Below are positions 39,401 through 50,056 of a stretch of 64,000 nucleotides of DNA, one piece after another (position 1 is the first letter of the stretch; every line of letters begins with the position of its first letter). The notes beneath the pieces are model-generated. The model had not been told where the DNA came from, made no database searches, and saw only the letters and a program-made list of their open reading frames with translations. This DNA is from Sarcophilus harrisii. Taxonomy: Eukaryota > Chordata > Mammalia > Dasyuromorphia > Dasyuridae. Location: contig NC_045428.1 in the NCBI RefSeq assembly GCF_902635505.1, positions 151,849,641 to 151,913,640 on the forward strand, read 5' to 3'. The position numbers and the translations under genes were made by a program.

Positions 39401-42400
39401 AAATAAGGGCAAACACTTGGTAGTATACCAGTTAGTTACAAAATTAAAACCCTGAAGAAAAATTATAAAAACCACTGATATCTTACCTTAAAGAAGTCAA
39501 AAAATGAAATGTGTTTCACAATGGGGCCATATAAGCTTTCATCATGTTTAAAAAAGAAAAAGTTGGTAAAAGCAGCATCTATGAGTTCTGGGTGTTTTCT
39601 ACTAAGTTTTACAAGCTCAAGTCTTTCTTTACGGCTGTCTCGCCCTCTCCAGAGTGCTGTAGTATTTTTGCTCTCCCATGGAGGTCCTGTGTTAGCTTGC
39701 ACAGACATCATATCCAAACTCACCCTATAGAAGATATAAAAACCAAAAGATTTTCCCCGCTAAAACTGTCACATCATGGATTCAAACGTTCTACATATTA
39801 GAAATCATATCATTACATAATCCTAAATAATTATAGAATTGATGCCTCATAGGTCATACTTTTATTTGTATAAAAGCCAGCAGAGAACCCAAACTCTCGC
39901 TGTGAGTTCATAAGTGACTTCTTACCGGCCCATAGTTTCTAAAACAGAGTCAGTCAAGTCATAAGTTGGCATCACAATATCTTTGGAATCAGTAGATCCA
40001 CACCAGGAAAATATTGGATGGAGATTTGCATTGGATTTCCTTTTCTCCAAAGGCCAGTCTCCTAAATTAACAAAAAACTCAACATCTGGCATTTTCACCT
40101 AAAAAAAACAAAAAAATATTTCTGATGATTGGCCTGCCATTAGAATAGTTAGGTGTGTCTTCTTTCTTAGAATAATATTTATTGGTCAAATCAAAAATGA
40201 AAATCCAATTAAATGATGGATTGCCAGGCTAGGATGTGTGAGCCTAAGCAGGTTTAATAATAGCAAGGATGAATATGCAGATAAGCAAATATAATCTGCG
40301 AAAGCACTTTGAAAAGTGTCGCACAGTATATCTTTTGTTAGGTAGAATTATTCTTATTATTAAACTTTCTTCAGCCCATATATCATAGTCTTGGGGGCAG
40401 AAAGGCCCATCATTTCACTGAGTTTCCATTACTACTTTTAATTGATGAATGTTTCTCTAAAATTGAGATACACTTTTTTCTGCAAAAAAAACAAAAACAA
40501 ATGAGAGTAGTAACTACAAAGTAAATTGTAAAATCATTTGTAGAGGGAAAAAGAGAGAGAAGGATAGAGAAAGAAGCAAGAAAAAAAGAAAAGACAAAGC
40601 AGAAGGAAAGAAGGGGAAGGAGGAAGAAAAGGAATAAGTAGAGAGGGAAAGAGAGACTATGATGAGAAGTACTGAACCCATAAGTCTCCCTTTGAAAACA
40701 AGTTAAAATTATGTTTCATTATATTCTATATTATACAACAAGGAAATCAAACAGGACAGGTGTCTTTAACTCAAATACTTGTTAATAATCAGTAATGAAT
40801 AATACTGATTCATTAATTAATTGAATAAGCATTTATTAAATCTCTATTATGTTGTAGGCACAGTGTAGGTACTAGAAATAAGGAGACAAAACAAAATGGC
40901 TCTTGTCCTCAAAGAACTTATATGGGGGGGGAGGAGAGTGGATCATGATTCAACATAAAAATGATATATTCAAAGGAGATACAAGATAATTTGGGGGGGG
41001 GGAACACTAGCTGCTTAGGTGTTGTGCCACAGTTCCCTTTTATTGTCCTGACTCAGTTTACCTAATAGTCCTGCCTCAGTTTTCCTGAATTGTTCTGTCT
41101 TAGTTCCTAATTGTTCTGTTCAATCTTGCAACACCAGCCCTTCTTCCTTATCATATGATCCAGATAAGGAGAAAGACCTTCTATCTTACACATCATCAAA
41201 GTGTCTGGTGCCTCTCCCCATTCTGTAATCCTAATTTATCAGAATGTTCCCTGCCTCCCCCCACCCTGTCAGAACTGGATAGTCCTGTTCCCGCTCTCAG
41301 TGCCCTGACTCTGCCCTTGGGAATACCCCTGTAACTGAGCCACTAGTATGTGTATGTCATTGAGAACTCACAATAGTTGCTGGATGCTTTGGACATCAGC
41401 CCTGGGGGCACCATGCCCCCAGCACAATCTCTACCTTTCAAATAAAATATTAAAAACTCTCTTATCTCTATCTTGTCTCAGTTTCTCAGACATAAGAGAA
41501 TCAGCAGTGGTTTCTTGTGAGAAGTGGCTTTTTAGTTGAAAGAAGTTAATGATTCATAAAAAGGTGTTTGAAGTGAAGAGCCAGTTCATTTTGGCCCTGG
41601 GGGATATTCTGCTCAAAGAGAAAGGCGATAGAAATGCATATAAAGAACAGCATGTAGGCCACTTTAGTTGGAACACAGAATACTGTAAGGAGAAAAAATG
41701 TATAATAAGCTTGGAAAGATTAGGCAGCAACTAGAATATGAATAGTTTAAAATGTCACAGGAAATGTTTTTATCCTGGTGTAAGAAATACTCAAAGTTAG
41801 GTTTCTACAAGCTGTTGCAAGTTTCAAGGAAATGTAGAATAAGCATTACTGACCAATCAGCTTTCAGAAGAAACTACCTTACCACAAAGTCCTGATAAAG
41901 GGGTCTAGGCTAGAAACTGGATTAAACTGGGTAGGGTCAAGGACCAGGAGCAGGCTTTTCTACATTGCGTTTGTTTAATAGGGTCTTTGTATATTATCTG
42001 ACACACCACAAGGGTGGAGATAGTTGTCATTTTTGAATATTGTATGTATGATCAGGGAGGGGGAATATGTCTGGGAGCAACATGTAAGGGGTGGATGAGC
42101 AAGAGTGTAAACTAGAAATGATGAGGGGACACTTGAAACTCTCCCTCTCTCTCAGATTTTGGGGGGAAAGCTTGGGAAACTCCCTCAGAGAAGCTCTCCC
42201 CTGAGAGACCCGCCCCAGGGAATCAAGATAAAGTGGTTTCATTCTGTTATCTGGGTGGGATTAGTTGAGTCCAGCATCACTCCTACTTAGCCTGAGTTGG
42301 AGACTGAGGTTTCTATCCAACTCTATTGAGTTGGAGATTAGTCCAGGGACACTAGTTCAAATAAAAAATTTCTATTCAATTTCCAAAATCTCTGTCAGAT

Positions 42401-45400
42401 TCTAACTAAAACTGCACCCCTCAGCTTCTAGCCAAAATTTCAATTATAAAAAGAGGCATCTTGGGGCTCATTCCTTACAGAGGGCCAAAAGCAGAGGACT
42501 TAATCATGCCCAACCTCTCTCTCCCCTTGGCATAGCTGAAACCCTCTGCCCACTGAAAAGACATTCTCTTTTCCACATCACTCTCTCTTTATCTCTCTCA
42601 CCTATTTCCCTAACAGGACCTTATTTACCTCTCTATCAGGATTTCTCTTCTAGAAACTTTCTCTGCTAGAGGATTTCTCTACTAGATCTTTCCTTCTCTG
42701 TCGGGACTTACCACTAAGGAAGTCAGCTTGCAAAAGCTGACTTCTCAGTTCTAATAATAAACTTCTTTTGCTAGTTTAACTTTTCAGGTTCATAAATTCA
42801 TTTATGAAGGACCTGCACCGAACAGAAGGGGGTTCCCACAATTCCCTGCCCTGCTCCGAACTTCATCATTTTTGGCTTCTCTGACTGGCAATTGAGGGGA
42901 GCCCAACCTCATCAGAAGGGCTCAGACCAATCAGAACTCTGAACGGAGGAATGAGACTAACTTTAGAGTATAAAAGCTTGTTCTCTCTATATCAGTATGT
43001 GAACTCATATGGAGTTTTTACACCTGCTTCTGCAGGAGCGTATTAAAAGTTTAAACTGTTTCACTCATTTTGAGGTTATACATTCATTGCATCCTTTTTG
43101 GGGTTCAGAATTTTATTTATAACACTGGATAAATTTGGTGTCACTGGAACTTTCTGAACTGGAGAGTAACATGGTGATTGTGAACTTGAGTGATTAGACA
43201 AAGTTTTCTTTTTTCTTTTCTTTTTGTTAAATAATGTTTTAATCTTTATTCAAACATATCAGTTCCTTCTGTGGGTATGGATAGGATTTTTAATCAAGTC
43301 CCTTAGAGTAATCATGGATCATTGTACTGCTAAGAATAGCAAAGTCACTTACAGGCGATCATCCCAGAACATGTAAGCTTTTCATACTAACATAACCAAA
43401 TGCTTTATTCTAAATTCTGTTTAATCTATTATGTTGTGTTCTGATTTGGACTTTAAAATGGCACTTAAACAAGGCTATAAATAGAACATCACTGATGTTT
43501 AGTGGAAATTATAAATACTGCATAGGAAGAAGCTTCAATTTGAGATAAAATATACTCACTTTTCTGGTCAAGGAAAGGAGTATGGCATCCATGAAAATCC
43601 TAAAACCTACATGTTCACCATGAGTCTTGATATAAATCTGAAAGAAAATTAGAAATCAATATCAATCAAAAAGTATTAACTTTGGTAAGAATAAGCAATA
43701 TGATCATTATTATGATTTTTGATAAAATTGTAACTAGTGATATATATGTATATATATGTGTGTATGCATATATATACACATATATGTATGTAACATATAA
43801 TGATGACGAAAAGAAAAGTTGAAAACAATTAAAAATATTACTTTGGCCATTGTTGTACCATAAAAAGTCAGTCACTAAGGTGGAGTCATTTCAGAATGAC
43901 CTTGCTTGACTTTGGGGAGGATAGTCCTGCAGAAGAGGGCATTGTACATGAGTTCTAATGATATTTCCTTATTGCTAATTTCATCTTCTTATAATTATTA
44001 GTGGCAGGTAATACTCATGCTCAGTTATCCCACATCTTCATTAAAACCCTGGACCAATCAAAATACACAAAGAAGAACTGAGATAGCACTAATCTTACCT
44101 CCTCACAATTGTGTGAGCCAATCAAAATACCTTTGCCCTTATGTGGAAGATGTTTACTCCTATCTATAAAAGCTGGTTGCCCCTTAAATCTTGATAGCCC
44201 CAGTACTGATTCACTAAGCATTCTGCCTTGGTGTTAATAAATTCCTTTAAAAGCTTTTCTTACTAACTTTAGTCTTTTTCAATCAGAGTGAAAAACTGAA
44301 CAAAAAATTTTCCTTTTAACAGTACCTTGTTGTCTTTCAAGGTGTAGTGGCATAAACTCTGTCTTTGTCCAAACCTCTGTGGGATTTCCACAGCAATCTT
44401 ATCTGGATCCACTGTGGGGAAAGGTGCAAGGTCTCTCTGGATCTGAGGAATGGTTTGGGGGCAGTTCATCTCCTCTAGCCAAGTAGCACTGTCTTCAATA
44501 GGACAGTTACAATTCTCATGGTAGACAGGCCCTAATTACATACATATCAGATATTAAAATGTAGCAGCAATAATGTCAGTATTTTCACATTCACAGTAGA
44601 TTATGATCATTACATATAAAGTAAAAACTTTTGGGCAGATTAGAAAGGAATGAGAGATATTAAGATATTATCTCATTATGCTAGAATATTTTTAGTCCCA
44701 TTTCTTCTAGTATGATAGAAACCAAATTTATCTAGAAGTCAGGCTATATACTAAATTCTGTTACAATTATAAATTGCATATTGTTATACAATTACAAATT
44801 GTATAAACATTGTTATAATTGTACTTTTTTTTGAGTTCATATTGTGATCTCTATTAAGTTAACTATGAAGATAATCACCACCTACCACCCCTACTCGAGG
44901 ACAAGTACTTTAAATATTAAAAGTAAAAATGCTTATATTTATAGTCAATTTAATAGAGCAGATGGATTTCTGGCCTTAGTCATTCAGGTAGTACTTGGTA
45001 AAATCAGGATGCTTTGTTAATATTAAAATAAAGTATCTAAATAAAAGGCTATTTCTATTTGGGATTGAATTCTTATGTTATCCATGGTGAAATTAATTTT
45101 AATGGGCAGTTATTTCTAAAACATAAGATTATGTAAGGTTGTTCTTGTGGTTTTTTTTGAAATCCTGAACTGAATTTGATTCATAGAGTGACTGGAGAAA
45201 TTAGAGATCTAAATTTATATAGTTGGCATACAGGGAGTAGAAAAATGAATCAATAGAAAGGCAGTATAACATAGTGAAAAGCATGGAAAACAAAGTCAGA
45301 AAACTTTGAAATTATCTTAACTATATGACACATGAAAGGACTTTGTAAATTTTAAAATGCTTTAAAAAAGCTAAAGAATTACTGCTAAATATTAACAATT

Positions 45401-48400
45401 TTCTTGCTGAAAATTTAAAGCCTTGAACTATCTATATTTCTCCATTTCTTTGATCTCTTTTAAATTTATTTTTAATTAACAAACATAAATTTTCTCTCTT
45501 CCCATTAAAAAGACAAGAGGAAAAAACCTTGCCCTTACTTCTTTTTTATGTGATCATCCAGCTTTTAATATTTACTTAATAAATTGTACCACCACCTCCA
45601 TTTAACTACAATCTTATTTTGATGTGTCATTAGAGCTTGAAAGTTACTCTATGTCCTAAAAGGCTACAAAAGGGTATCACAAACTTTGTTAGTTTCTACT
45701 GAGTTAGAAAAGCTTTGAGTACAAGCACAAGGACAGATTCCATTTCTATTGCCCAAGGAATTGCACAGATAAACTTGGAGCACAGGGACATGTAATTTTC
45801 TCTAGCTCATCCCAAGGTAACTACTTTTTTGGCCACAAGACTCAAGGCGATCATCTATTCCAGGTGTGGAAGGGCTGCCAATTGCATCAGCAAGAATATC
45901 CACATTAATGAAATTAGAGATCTTTAAATTATTGAGGTAAATACTCTCTCCAACTTTCTGGCTACAAACTTAGAGTCCTAGACTGTTACGTTTGACTGTT
46001 TTCCATTTTGAACTTGAATTTCCCTCTGGGAAATACACCATTCTTTTCTTATTTTGTGTGTTAAAATAGATGTTGTATCTGTCTCAAGAACTGCCAATTG
46101 CCAACTCTGAGAACACAGTTTTGTAATTGTTCACTTTGTAGGTAGCCTTGACACTTTTCTGATAAGTTTAAAATGATATTTTATTTCCCCAATATTGTTC
46201 AGCCTCTACTAAGTGATCTGGGTAAAATAAGTTGTAACTAGATTGTAATGTTCTGGGAGACAAGGAATCTTTTTTGTTTTTATTCTCTTTAGTATCTTGC
46301 GTAATGCTCTGAATATCATTTAATAATGAATGAAATAGTAGGTAGAAGAAAAAAGTTACCACATTTATACTTTCCATGAATACCTTTTATTTAAAAATGA
46401 CCAAATGTCTTAAAAGCTATCAAACTGTTTTGAAGTCTATAAAAGTGCCAAATTATTGCAAGAATATTTGGTTTTCCTCATTTACCTGTCAAGACCAGGC
46501 TAACTAGGTTTAGGGAAAGTTACCCACTCATCAAGTAGGGATTTTTTGGGAGGGTCACAAGATTCCATGAAGACATTCTGATAATAGGTGAAGGGCTTGT
46601 GATTTGAAAACTTAATAGTATCCACCCAAGAAATAAGAGTGGATTGTCTAAGATAAACAACAACAACAACTGCTTATATATCTAGTTTTTTTTTCTAATA
46701 AATTGTATTTTTTCCTATGAATATTTATTCCTCTCCTTCATATGGTTAGCTTCAATTTTCTCCTTACTGTCTTTATCTCAATCTGGTTATGTATTCCAAA
46801 GTCATACACAGGCTTGATATCACTATTGACTAGCATGGGAATTTTCAACTACTCTGCCTCTAACTTGGGCCCATTTGATAATCTTGTAGAGTTCCCTATC
46901 ACAAGGCCCACCAAATAAATGCCTGACTTAATGCAGATACCCAATTACCTATGGTCCAGGACTCTGAAGCTCAAGCAATTCACCAGTCTCAACTTTTCCA
47001 GTAGCAGAGATTACAGAAAGCCATTGCCACACAACTTCTCCTTATTCCTTTACTCCCTAACAGCCTTCAAAATGTGATGTTTATGAATTGATATAAAAAT
47101 TTTTTTTTATTAAAGAATGAGGAATTATTATTTGCTTCTGGATTTTCAAGAAATATTTTATGCAAAAAGTGTCACAATTAACCATTTCTTAAGTTACCTT
47201 TCAAAATATATGGAGATTTGGCCACATGTTGACCCTGTACTTTAACTTCTATCTTCAGATTTTTATAGCTTGCATACATTCTGTATCTCACAATGAAGGA
47301 TCCATCCTTCCGGTCCAAAACCTGTACTCCAACTCGTGTGAATTGTTCATCTGGTGCTGAAATCTTAACTTGGAATACTTTTTCACCTGGAGAGGAAGTG
47401 AACCTATAAGAGGAATTAGGAAAAGTTATAGGACATAAAAAATTATTTTAATAAAGTTCTCCAAATTGTGCTCACATGAAATTTGTAACCTGATATGATC
47501 TATGTAAATAGCCCTTATTACTCCCCTTTGTCTTTTATTTTATGTCTGCTTTTTGATTTTCTGCTATACATTTCTGGTATAGAAGTGGCAAAGATATACC
47601 ACAAATGCAGAAAAATGAAGAAAAGGCAATTATTGAGGTATCAGTGATAATATTTTCAGTAGAAAATTGTCCAAGAATATTGTTAGACATGTCTATGTGA
47701 ACAGGATTAATTTTGTGCAAAAAGCATTTTAGTAAAATTGATACATTATTATATCCTATGATCTGTAACTTCCATGCATGTACTATGCCCATCCCACTAA
47801 CTATTTCAAATGAATGGAGATGAACATCTTAAAAGAAAGTGAGCTCTGTACATACACATCAAGGCAACAATTTTCCTGAATGTTTGAGCCCTAAAGTCAT
47901 CTGATGACCAAAGTAATCATCTTTTAATTTTAAAAACAGAAAGAATTATTTGTTTCTATCTTAAAACAAACTTTTCCACATCTGTATTGACTGTCCAATT
48001 CCAAAGATTCTGCTTCTACAGAACAGTAAGTAGAGCATCCATTAGTGGGGTAAGGCAGGAATCAGAAGTATTTGTTTAAAATAGTACATAAAGGCATTAA
48101 CTAAAAACACTTTTGAAGAATTGAATCTCTCACAATGTTAATATTTCTTTTTTAACAAACAACTCAGGGATTTTATACTTTACTACTTCTATGTAAAAAA
48201 TAATGTTGCAGTTTTCCTTTGAACATTGTTGCAAAATTTAACTTTTTTTGAATGGAAGGGAACAATTTAAGGAAGAAAAGGGGAGACCACTAGATGGAGC
48301 TGAAATGTTGCCTGTAGGCTAGGATAAAAGTTGGGTTGAAATTGATTTCAGATGTTTAAAGCCCTCAAGGATCACATGGTGAAAAAGTATTAAGCACTCA

Positions 48401-48951
48401 AGCACTGTGGGTAAGCACTGGGGACAAATCTAATCTCTATCTTCAAGAAGCTCACATTCTTACTGCTGAAAAAGTTAGAGATATGAACAAAAGAGACTCT
48501 CAAGCAAATGAGATATTGGAGGTCTGGGGCAGCACAGATGGGTTTCTAACTTTTTGATTGATTGTTATTATCTATCCCATTTAAGAAAAAATATCAATGA
48601 AAGGCTGGGTGATCAAACCTTCTTGGTCAATAAAAGACAGAAGATGGGAGAAATGGCAGTTATAAGATTAATACCACTTTCAGTAGGAGAATTCAGCAAA
48701 TTTCTTTTTAAAAAGGTTAAATTTTTAACCATGCTCAAAATTAGTATAATGAGAAGCTGTTTTACTTACTTCTGACCTGTGGAATCCACAGCCTGAATAT
48801 AGAAATACCGGGCAGGCAGAACCACATTGGCTTTGAGGCCAGGACCCCATATCAAACACTTTTCTGGATTTACTCGTTGCTCTTCACCAGTCTCAGCAAA
48901 TGCTGGAGTTGTTCCCAAAAAGAGGTAGCAAAGCAGCAAAATGCTAAACAT
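32166..48951 (-). CDS. POGLUT2: POGLUT2 (KDELC1), protein O-glucosyltransferase 2 (10 coding exons, complete)
   Basis: Ten minus-strand exons join in frame to 1509 nt, 502 residues, the same length as human: 48770-48951, 47198-47403, 44326-44531, 43560-43637, 39926-40098, 39487-39724, 37412-37621, 36215-36304, 34463-34570 and 32166-32183. The enzyme transfers glucose from UDP-glucose to serines of EGF-like repeats (Notch, fibrillin and LTBP substrates are reported for POGLUT2/3) in the ER lumen. Visible parts are a signal peptide (residues 1-19, AFA|ETG), a filamin-type immunoglobulin-like domain (about 30-130), a CAP10/GT90 catalytic domain (about 200-450) with the [14 protein letters not shown] motif at 307-320, sequons at Asn302 and Asn414, and C-terminal KDEL for ER retrieval. 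All splice sites are GT/AG. No disabling change was found. Confidence 0.98.
32184..34462. other. POGLUT2 intron 9
   Basis: Contains a T-run at 33377-33404 and a MIR-type SINE (plus) at about 33560-33780 (gtagtggatagaatcttagg). The other parts are unassigned. No alternative coding exon was recognised. Confidence 0.45.
34463..34570 (-). CDS. POGLUT2: POGLUT2 exon 9 (residues 462-497)
   Basis: 108 nt encoding [20 protein letters not shown] and [16 protein letters not shown]. The acceptor is TAACTAG and the donor AAAAAAG|GTAGGT. Confidence 0.95.
34571..36214. other. POGLUT2 intron 8
   Basis: L2-type tails at about 34880-34995 and 35015-35140 (plus), an L1 3' end in minus orientation at about 35395-35540 (agttttttattttcaaaata) and a SINE tail at about 35600-35672 (ctagctgtgtgaccctgggc, cttaccctcaattgcctcag), the last typical of Australian WSINE elements. 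Confidence 0.6.
36215..36304 (-). CDS. POGLUT2: POGLUT2 exon 8 (residues 432-461)
   Basis: 90 nt encoding [20 protein letters not shown] and [10 protein letters not shown]. The acceptor is TTCCCCAG and the donor GTCAGT. Confidence 0.95.
36305..37411. other. POGLUT2 intron 7
   Basis: 37130-37300 is an L2-type 3' end on the plus strand (ttgtaagctccctgaggtca, cagcactgtgcctggcacat). The rest is unassigned. Confidence 0.5.
37412..37621 (-). CDS. POGLUT2: POGLUT2 exon 7 (residues 362-431)
   Basis: 210 nt, [20 protein letters not shown] to AKDHDEE, nearly identical to human. It holds the NLS sequon at Asn414. The acceptor is TTTTACAG and the donor GTAAGG. Confidence 0.97.
38228..38307. repeat. Long foldback (inverted repeat) in POGLUT2 intron 6
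   Basis: 38228-38256 (ggatcaaagaggctatacag, then tttagtggc) and 38282-38307 (gccactaaatgtatagcctt, then tgatcc) are inverted copies with a few single-base gaps. The 25-base spacer is T-run, ctatatt, A-run and can itself pair. The right arm is also L1 text ('tgtatagcctttgatccagaa'). Confidence 0.85.
38282..38935 (+). mobile_element. Old L1 3' region
   Basis: tagcctttgatccagaaata, ctaattatagggatatattc, then gaagctcatcaaccggaaaa and aactgaagtgaagtgaaatg correspond to the L1 tail with heavy divergence. Confidence 0.65.
38935..39486. other. POGLUT2 intron 6, exon-proximal part
   Basis: No recognised repeat or gene; the two overlapping plus-strand open frames at 38993-39293 look fortuitous. Confidence 0.3.
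39487..39724 (-). CDS. POGLUT2: POGLUT2 exon 6: CAP10 core (residues 282-361)
   Basis: 238 nt with [40 protein letters not shown] and [10 protein letters not shown]. The WRGRDS segment is the conserved CAP10 signature near the sugar-nucleotide site; Asn302 is an NTT sequon. The donor is GTAAGA. Confidence 0.96.
39926..40098 (-). CDS. POGLUT2: POGLUT2 exon 5 (residues 225-282)
   Basis: 173 nt encoding [36 protein letters not shown] and [14 protein letters not shown], part of the GT90 fold. The acceptor is TTTTTTAG and the donor CCG|GTAAGA; it ends in phase 2. Confidence 0.96.
40541..40658. repeat. Polypurine tract
   Basis: About 118 bases composed almost wholly of A and G on the plus strand (agagggaaaaagagagagaa and on), in POGLUT2 intron 4. 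Confidence 0.9.
40795..40935 (+). mobile_element. Ancient MIR/L2-type repeat
   Basis: aagcatttattaaatctcta, ttgtaggcacagtgtaggta and cttgtcctcaaagaacttat match a common ancient repeat also seen at 15895, 20285, 28855, 48385 and 56935. Confidence 0.6.
41020..41492. mobile_element. LTR-like endogenous-retrovirus fossil
   Basis: Starts tgttgtgccacagttccc and ends tttctcagaca, with an AATAAA signal at about 41441 and a pyrimidine-rich U5-like end. It is consistent with a solo LTR of about 470 bp. Family not determined; broken. Confidence 0.5.
42040..42840. mobile_element. LTR-like endogenous-retrovirus fossil
   Basis: Contains a TATA-like ttataaaaagaggca, a C/T-rich R/U5-like stretch, aataataaacttcttttgct and an end at ggggttcccaca. 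It is consistent with a second old LTR in POGLUT2 intron 4. Family not determined; broken. Confidence 0.5.
42841..43130. mobile_element. LTR-like endogenous-retrovirus fossil
   Basis: A CCAAT-like ccaatcagaact, gagtataaaagcttgttctc and a tattaaaagtttaaactg end region suggest a third LTR-type piece next to the previous one. Boundaries are approximate; broken. Confidence 0.4.
43560..43637 (-). CDS. POGLUT2: POGLUT2 exon 4 (residues 199-224)
   Basis: 78 nt encoding [20 protein letters not shown] and LSLTRK. The donor is GAAAA|GTGAGT. This is the start of the CAP10 catalytic region. Confidence 0.96.
43730..43800. repeat. AT/GT-rich microsatellite
   Basis: tatatatgtatatatatgtg followed by tgtatgcatatatatacaca, in POGLUT2 intron 3. 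Confidence 0.85.
43890..44290. mobile_element. LTR-like fossil beside POGLUT2 exon 3
   Basis: Two ccaatcaaaatac blocks, a TATA-like tctataaaagctggttg and ttaataaattcctttaaaag near the end resemble an LTR. It ends about 35 bp from the exon 3 donor. Family unknown; broken. Confidence 0.4.
44326..44531 (-). CDS. POGLUT2: POGLUT2 exon 3: Cys-rich linker (residues 130-198)
   Basis: 206 nt encoding [18 protein letters not shown] through [17 protein letters not shown], which joins the filamin-like domain to the catalytic domain. The acceptor is TAATTAG and the donor GTACTG. An LTR-like fossil lies immediately downstream in intron 3. Confidence 0.96.
44532..47197. other. POGLUT2 intron 2
   Basis: Mostly unassigned AT-rich DNA. 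A MIR-like piece (plus) lies at about 45255-45350 and a CAA microsatellite at about 46657-46671. No further exon was recognised. Confidence 0.4.
47198..47403 (-). CDS. POGLUT2: POGLUT2 exon 2: filamin-type domain (residues 61-130)
   Basis: 206 nt encoding [32 protein letters not shown] and [13 protein letters not shown], typical of a filamin/immunoglobulin-like repeat. The acceptor is TTATAG and the donor GTAACT. Confidence 0.96.
47404..48769. other. POGLUT2 intron 1
   Basis: An ancient repeat piece (caagcactgtgggtaagcac) at about 48385-48470; otherwise unassigned. Confidence 0.4.
48770..48951 (-). CDS. POGLUT2: POGLUT2 exon 1: signal peptide
   Basis: It encodes residues 1-60 plus two bases: [19 protein letters not shown] as the signal peptide, then [20 protein letters not shown], the beginning of the filamin-like domain. 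The donor is CAGAA|GTAAGT (phase 2). The start aligns with human MFGTLLLYCFFL. Confidence 0.96.
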
Positions 48952-49049
48952 TTACAAAATTTACTGGTGAAACAACACACTGACAATGAAGTTTCCAATT
49001 GCAGCCAGCACCAGCAGGGAACGTGTCGCTTTGTCTGTAAAAATCCGTT

Positions 49050-49950
49050 CATTCACAAGTTATAGCTGCAAACACATCTGCAAATTGCAACAGCAAGCAC
49101 ATTTGAAATTGGTTTTCCTTAACAATAACAATCCAAAGCGTGAATACCTCTACTTTCCTCCAGCAGAGTTTCCGGTAGGAGATGGAAATTCTCTTTAAAG
49201 TATGCTAACTCTAGAGAGCATTCAACCAAGCACCACACTATTCGTTTTGCAATGGATAAAATGAACTTTTCTTTCACACTCTTGCAGCTAGAGCATCACC
49301 TCTGGGGAGTCGGCCTCCAAGACCAGCCAAAGATGAAAACAAAAGTGATTGGTTCTTTCCTCAGAGACTTGCTAAATAATCTCTTTTCCAAATGGTTGTA
49401 CTTGTTAAATAGCTTTGGCTTCAGGGGCATTCTGGGATTTGTAGTTCATGTAAATGAAATAGCGGAAATCAGAATAAATTTCATTTATTCAACACATTAC
49501 CTATTTTCATTAAGATGAAAAATTATCATTCATGGTAATTAATACACAGTATATAAAACATTGTAGTCTGGAGTCACAAGGAACCTTGTTAGCTTCCCCA
49601 AAATTCAATTCTCTCAGAAATTTATACCTTACTGGATATCTTTATATTCACAGATCAGAATTTAAAGGTGAACAAAGCATCATTTTGAAATTTAATGACT
49701 CTTAACTGAAGTCTTGAACTCTTCGGGTATGAATATCTTTCCCTTCCCTCACTATTCTCAAAAGGGTGGGGGGGTTGAGTATGGAGAGGGGAGGGTTTTC
49801 TGGAGATAGGAAAAGAAACTTCAGTTCCCAGGGTCCTGTAGGACAGGATTCGAGTGAGACGTTGAGAGAGGGAAGGAAGGAAAGGTTGCATTCTGGAAGT
49901 TGTAGTATTTCTAGACTGACTTGGGCTATTGTAGTGACCAGAGATCTCCA
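49050..49950 (-). promoter_or_regulatory. POGLUT2: POGLUT2 promoter region with ZNF143/THAP11-type SBS motifs
   Basis: On the minus strand, 49427-49445 reads ACTACAAATCCCAGAATGC and 49888-49906 reads ACTACAACTTCCAGAATGC. Each matches the SBS motif ACTACAAYTCCCAGNATGC at all but one position. A weaker plus-strand relative lies at 49818-49836. Such motifs are typical of vertebrate housekeeping and divergent promoters. They sit 0.5-0.95 kb upstream of the POGLUT2 start codon. Exact transcription starts are not visible. Confidence 0.6.
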
Positions 49951-50056
49951 TTAGACATGTTTGGGACTAAGGGAAAGGGCAGAGATCAGAGTTGGCCTTA
50001 AATATGTATATTGCAGGTCCCCTCCCTCTGGATACAGACTAGAGATCATGGTTAAG
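49950..50056 (+). other. Possible alternative BIVM non-coding first exon
   Basis: A plus-strand donor GTTAAG|GTACGT lies at 50056/50057, just downstream of the SBS-motif cluster, where a divergent transcript would start. This is a guess from position and donor quality only. Confidence 0.2.
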
